Shown here one piece after another: positions 59,213 to 64,000 of a DNA stretch of 64,000 nucleotides. The notes beneath the pieces were generated by a model. It did not search any database, was not told where the DNA came from, and was given only the letters and a program-made list of their open reading frames with translations. Source of the stretch: Septoria linicola. Taxonomy: Eukaryota > Ascomycota > Dothideomycetes > Mycosphaerellales > Mycosphaerellaceae. The stretch lies in NCBI GenBank assembly GCA_024114885.1, contig CP099419.1, positions 4,092,001 to 4,156,000 of the forward strand, read 5' to 3'. Each line of letters starts with the position of its first letter. The stretch's first letter is position 1. The position numbers and the translations under genes are program-made.

Positions 59213-60496
59213 CTAAACACGGAAGTCCCTGGCGTGGTTACGGCTGTTGCTCCAGCCCTGCTTGATCAGATAGGCAACCCACTGCTGGAGATCAGTCACC
59301 GTGAAGCCCTCAGGAAGGTCCTTCTCTGGCTTGGAGCCGTAGCTGCTGCCGCTGCCGGAAGATGGGGCGGCAGAAGGCGCTGCTGTGACTGATGCGTAGG
59401 CAGCGGATGTGGAAGAAGCAGCAGCTGGGGCTTCGGTGAAGAATGTTGGCTCGCCGGTTGGAGCAGCCTCGGTAGCGGTGGCAGAGGCTTGGGCGGTGGT
59501 GCTGGCGGCGTAGGTTTCTTCTGCGGCGGCGGAGGTGGCGGTGGTGGCTGGAGCAGAGGCGTAGCTGGAGCTGGCGATTGAGGTGGTGTTGGAGTATGGG
59601 GCTTGGGTGCTTGAGACAGCGGCGGCGGAGGAGGTAGCGCTTGCTGGGGAGCTAGGAGCTGCGCTGCCGGTTGGCTTGGATGGCGAGGAGCTGGAGCCGC
59701 CGTCGCCGTAGAGAGCTGGACCTGGGATCTCGTACGAGAGAGGGGCGTTGTAGATGCCGACCTTGATGCCTGCGTCGTCTGCCTTGTAGAAAGATGTAGC
59801 TGGCTCGCCGGCTGGGGTCTCAGTGCCGTCGGAGGTCACCTCGATGTTGAGGCATTGTGGGTAGTTTTGGGCACCGTTGGTGTCACCGGCGGAGTGGAGG
59901 GCGATCATCTCGTGGCGGAGGACGTACTTTCCTGGTGCAATGGAAGCTGGGATGGTCACGGACCCTGGAGAGAAACTTCGTTAGCAGATGTTTATCCAAG
60001 AGAGGACAGAGAAGTACATACAAGTGTTGTTGTTGGCGATCAGGTCGTCAGAGGCCCAGTTACCAGGAGCAGTGCTTCCATCGATAAGTCCACCCTCGTC
60101 AATCTTGAAGAATTGAAGAGCGGTCTTGTCAATGTCGGCGAACTCGCCCTCGACTGGAGCAAGGTAGTCGAGGACAGGTCCGTGGTGAGACTCTGGCCAA
60201 GTGTTCCACTGGATGTCGATGCTCTCACCGGCGATGACAGGAATGCTGTTCAGACCAGGGGTGGCGCCCTTGTGGCAGACAATGTCGCCGTCGGCGTACG
60301 AAGATGGGTCAACAAAGCCGTTGTCCTGGTTGTTGGCGTACCAACCGGCGGTGTTGGGCTTCTCGGCATGGTAAGTCCACTCGGGTGTGGTACCAGCGTG
60401 CCACTCGCCATTGGAGACGACACCAGTGACGTGTCCGTGGGCTGAGACGGAGACAGCGAGTGCGCCGAGGACGGCGGCAGTCTGGAAGATAGACAT
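59213..60496 (-). CDS. Secreted AA9 lytic polysaccharide monooxygenase (former GH61)
   Basis: Exons 60,022-60,496 and 59,213-59,964 with a 57-bp intron (GTATGT...TCCAG, 59,965-60,021); the splice rebuilds NNNTWSVTIP and the product is 408 residues. Signal peptide of 19 residues (MSIFQTAAVLGALAVSVSA), then mature His1 in HGHVTG. The copper histidine brace is His20 and a His of the 104-105 pair (PESHHGPVLDY). RHEMIALH and QNYPQC with Tyr193 and Gln195 supply the second-sphere His and the axial Tyr of the AA9 fold. The catalytic domain ends near residue 245. A long Ser/Thr/Ala linker and a 35-residue end (EKDLPEGFTVTDLQQWVAYL...) follow; the end lacks the Cys pattern of CBM1. It oxidatively cleaves cellulose or related polysaccharides outside the cell. 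Upstream, TATAAG (about 60,718, minus) and one CreA-like GTGGGG (60,785-60,790, minus) are weak candidates. Confidence 0.93.
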
Positions 60497-62640
60497 GTTG
60501 ATTGTGTTGGTGCTGTGGGAGCTTTTGTTGTGAAGGGTTATGCTTTTGTGCAGATCGCAAAGTGTGTAAGAACGAATGGACAGTATCACCAGGATACTTG
60601 TAAAGAGTGACAGATGGTGCTAGACCAAAGAACGATGCTGCACAGCAAGCAAGAGGAAAGATCACAGGCTTGAAAGATGAAGTGGTTGTGTGTTGTGGTA
60701 TGTGGCACCTAAGCCCTCTTATACAGAAGAGGTCGCAGTGTGAGAGACGCTTACCGCCTTGCGAGGAGACTGTCCCAATCGAGGCCCCACCACCATCAAC
60801 ACGCGAAATGGAGTTTGTGCCGCCATCAACACATGTTTGTAGCATGTTCCATATTGCTTCATGTGTTCGGCGCGAAGCTGTATATGAACGCCAAGCTTCG
60901 ATGTGGCGTAGCGAGGTTTCAGTTCTGGACGCGAGCATCACCACTCGTAGCGTCCCACAAAGCGGCAATCGCTTGCAAACAGGATCAGCCAAGGCGTCTG
61001 GTGTTAAGCAAGTAGATGCAGGTACGAGGCTGCGTGCATCGAGGCGGAAATTTTGCAGGTATCGGGCATGCATGTCGTACAGATGGAGGTGAGGTCCGAA
61101 GGATGGCACGAAGGCGCTTATGTTCCTCGCATCGGCTACGTCCGTCGCAGCACATCGAAACGTGCGGGCGTACGCCTTGACCTGCTGTACAATGTCCTGT
61201 GCCGTTCGAGGGCGAGACTCCTGCGTTTGCTTGTTTGCTTTCGGAATTTCGAGGTCGTCCTGGATGTCAAACTGTGCAGAGGCCCACTCTTTTCGAGCAG
61301 AACGATGTGCTTGAGCAGGAGAAGTGGAGCTTTCGTTTAGACCTGTCCCAATCATTCATGACAGTTCATATATACGATGCGCCGTGAAGGGATGATGGCG
61401 TATCGCCAGATAGATCTTGCTCCTCTCTTCCGACCGCACCTGCCAGCGTTGTAGCATTAATCACGCGCATTTGGGGGTCAGTCCATCAATCATCTTTACA
61501 CATATTGATGCCATACGAGAGCCTATCAAAAGTGATTGGCCGCTATCCACATTGCATATATGCTGATGAAAGCGCGCTCAGGACTCGACGGACAGGTCGC
61601 GACGAGCAATGCTTGGAGCGCCAAGGTGTGCCTTAGGTCCGTAGTCGCTACACTTTTCTCCGCCTCAAACATTGTCTCCATCTCTTATTAGTGACAAAGG
61701 CCAGGACGTCTACGAATGTAGTAGGTGGAAAACTTCAGCTGAGAAGGAATCACGGGTGCTCGACTTGTTTGTGAAAGGTGTTCGCCTTACTCTCTTGACA
61801 CTGGCACGAGTTCACCTCATCCTTCACGTAAATGCCCACGCGAATGAGCCTCAAGCAGATTGACAGGCATCAGGGAAACTAAAGATTGGCATGATGTACA
61901 TACTGAGCTGATCACTTTTGACTTGCGGATCATGGCTGCAGCCTAGGGAATAGTGAACCCATTGCGAGCGACCGCTTGCGTACTTACCTTGGGAAGAAAC
62001 TATAGAGCCGGCAGGACTGCACGCAGGCTTATGAAAATGATCTAATGTAGTCGAGATCAACTTGGGATACCGAGCAGCCAGCGGTCATCATCTTGACTTA
62101 AGTAGAGGACCTTCAACAACTGAGAGCCCCCAAAACATGGCGCGACGATTGTCGAAGTCTCAAGGTTCTCGATAGTCGCGACGAGTAGGATCATGAAAGT
62201 CCTCACGCATGCAGTGCTGGCATGTGCCACATTCACGCACTGGCTTGCTCGTGGTGGTCGTGCTACGAAGCGGTCATGGCCAACTTGAAAATGCCAGTAG
62301 GCACGACCTTCGGGAGGCAATGCATACTCTGAAACAGCGTTCTAAACAGCGCTCACTGGGTCTAACTGCTCGCTGCTCGCTCTACGCGTCTTCTAAGTGA
62401 AAGGTGATGTCGATGTCATGAAATTGTCAAGGGCAAAGGTGGTGGTTGGAGGAGAAGAAGGATGGTACAAAAGCTGATGCCTTGAATGCCTGGCAGCGCA
62501 GATGATGCCGCGCAACGCCCAGCGCGAGCTACGCGACACGTCAGTTTAGTGTAGATCTAGGAGATTGCATGAACAGCTTACATCGATTGTCTCTTCAGAG
62601 ATAGCATTCTACAAAGTATTTCTGAAAGAGCAAGCAGATA
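60497..62640. other. Long divergent intergenic region
   Basis: 2.1 kb between the LPMO and Ptm1-like start codons. It contains the LPMO promoter side. The longest frame here (minus, overlapping the LPMO exon) has no family resemblance. I see no RNA gene, repeat or conserved motif. Confidence 0.5.
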
Positions 62641-64000
62641 ATGAGAGGATGGGTGCGGCTGCTGCCAGCGCTGCTATGGCAGTTGCTGAGCGTGCAAGCT
62701 GCCGAGATGAGCATCGTAAGCACATGCCAGAGGACCAGACAACGGACCAGCTGAGACCCATACTGAGAATTGCCGACAATACAGAATGAGAAGGATGCTA
62801 GCAGACAAGTGTGTTCGGGCATGTACTCGCGCAAAACTTGGGGCGGCAATGTCGATCCATACATCCTCGTCAAGTTTGTGCATCCAGACAATATACCGGA
62901 AGGCCAGGACCCCATTGTCAGCTTGGTGATCTTCGAGTGGAGAGACAGACCGTACATTGGCAAGCCAGATCCAAAAGACGCGACAGTGGTAGGAATACGG
63001 GAAACACACTTGGTGGAGGACACACATGGCTAATGCTGAGGCAGGATGACTACCTCTGCGACGAGGCCGCTCGCGATGCTGGACTGTGCGAGGAAGCCGA
63101 TCTAGGACAATTCATCTTGGCTGCGAATGCTACTGAAGCTTCAAAGTCATTGATCAGGACTGAGGCCATTCATCTCAAGGATCCTGGCGCTATCAACTAC
63201 CCCATTAAAAAGACTGGCTATTACTGCATCAGCACTGCAGCCTACAGCGCCACGGAATACACCGCCATTGCCGAGTTCAGGAACGCCTTCGGAGAACTTC
63301 CTGCAGCACAGATCGCGAAATTGCCCTTCTATGCAGGCCTCACTATCGTATATGCTTTCCTTGCCATGGGCTGGGGTGTGCTCTACTGGATGAACCGACG
63401 CGACATTCTGGCTGTACAGAACTACATCACTGCGATCGTGGTCTTTTTGGTCGTTGAGATGTTCATGACTTGGCTCTTCTACGACTTCCAGAACCGACAC
63501 GGACTCAACGCAGGTGCCAAAGCACTGCTCATCGTTGTCTCGATCCTTAGCGCGGCGCGGAACAGTTTCTCGTTCTTCCTCCTGCTCATCGTCTGCATGG
63601 GATATGGTGTGGTCAAGCACGAGCTTGGAAAGACGATGTGGTACGTTCGCGCACTTGCCATCACGCACTTTGTGTTTGGGGTCATCTACGCTATCGCTTC
63701 ACTTTCTGTCACTCCGGAAAATGCTGGCCCGCTGGTTCTCATCGTCGTCCTTCCTCTCGCTGGTACCCTCACAGCATTTTACATCTGGACACTCAACAGT
63801 CTTAGCTACACCATGAAAGATCTTGTGGAGCGCAAACAACATGTCAAAGCTGGCATGTACCGCAAGCTATGGTGGTGCATCCTCACCAGCATTGTGGTCA
63901 TCTTCGCATTCTTCTTCGTCAACAGCTGGACTTTTGCTGGCACTGGCAATTCCGACTTCGTACCAAACCACTGGCAATCACGATGGTTCATCCTCGATGG
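62641..64000 (+). CDS. Ptm1-like / lung seven-transmembrane receptor (GOST-type) membrane protein, 3' partial
   Basis: Exon 1 at 62,641-62,715 encodes a signal peptide (MRGWVRLLPALLWQLLSVQA). Intron 1 is 62,716-62,784 (GTAAGC...TACAG), exon 2 is 62,785-62,988, intron 2 is 62,989-63,044 (GTAGGA...GGCAG, branch GCTAAT), and exon 3 runs past the right edge. Joined frames give INEKDASRQVCSGMYSRKTW and then DATV/DDYLCDEAARDAGLC. The Cys-rich luminal N-domain with CSGMYSRKxWGG, followed by LPFYAGLTIVYAFLAMGW and a membrane segment containing SAARNSFSFFLLLIVCMGYG, fits the Lung_7-TM_R family that includes yeast Ptm1. Six membrane spans are visible. Such proteins sit in Golgi/endosomal membranes and are thought to act in trafficking; the exact role here is unknown. 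At least 411 residues are present. Confidence 0.85.

Noticed and set aside
60309..61355. 348-codon minus-strand frame upstream of and overlapping the LPMO gene
   Set aside because: It runs through the LPMO first exon in another frame, has irregular Cys/His/Arg-rich composition and no family resemblance. It is a chance frame in GC-rich promoter and coding DNA.
63147..63668. 173-codon minus-strand frame opposite the Ptm1-like gene
   Set aside because: Antisense shadow of exon 3; the sense frame carries clear membrane and family signatures.

Overview
The window is nuclear DNA of a filamentous ascomycete (Pezizomycotina, probably a Dothideomycete; species not determinable). The evidence is short 50-70 bp introns with GT...AG ends and CTAAC/CTAAT-like branch points, fungal gene families (Zn2Cys6 factor, AA9 LPMO, VTC subunit, 2EXR protein, Ptm1-like protein), and a repeat block carrying the signature of repeat-induced point mutation (RIP).

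Region 1, about 1-44,930: an ORF-less nest of dead transposons. CpA and TpG have almost vanished in favour of TpA, while CpG survives in most elements. I resolve one LTR-retrotransposon family (here 'family E') with 280-bp LTRs and a polypurine tract next to the 3' LTR. It has two structurally complete 13.2-kb copies on the minus strand (11,913-25,158 and 26,059-39,257), a solo LTR and three fragments. Also present are a truncated Ty3/Gypsy fragment (5,545-9,306), two Ty1/Copia pieces (25,159-26,058 and 39,258-about 42,006) and an unidentified element (about 42,007-44,930).

Region 2, about 45,000-52,210: normal base composition at the transposon edge, with a cluster-like trio: an Mch1/nodulin-like MFS transporter, a Baeyer-Villiger-type flavin monooxygenase and a divergent Zn2Cys6 regulator. 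The MFS gene looks intact. The monooxygenase is a pseudogene (in-frame TAG, a -1 frameshift and a TGA). The regulator is cut by a TAA before its last ~110 residues. Two of these stops are at positions that read as Gln codons (CAG to TAG, CAA to TAA), which is the RIP-type CpA to TpA change.

Region 3, about 53,070-64,000: ordinary genes. A 2EXR-domain protein and a Nudix hydrolase with a C-terminal membrane anchor (both minus), a Vtc2/Vtc3-type polyphosphate polymerase subunit (plus), a secreted AA9 lytic polysaccharide monooxygenase (minus) and the first part of a Ptm1/lung-7TM (GOST-type) membrane protein that runs off the right edge (plus). Introns were placed by reading splice sites and checking that the joined frame continues the family sequence.
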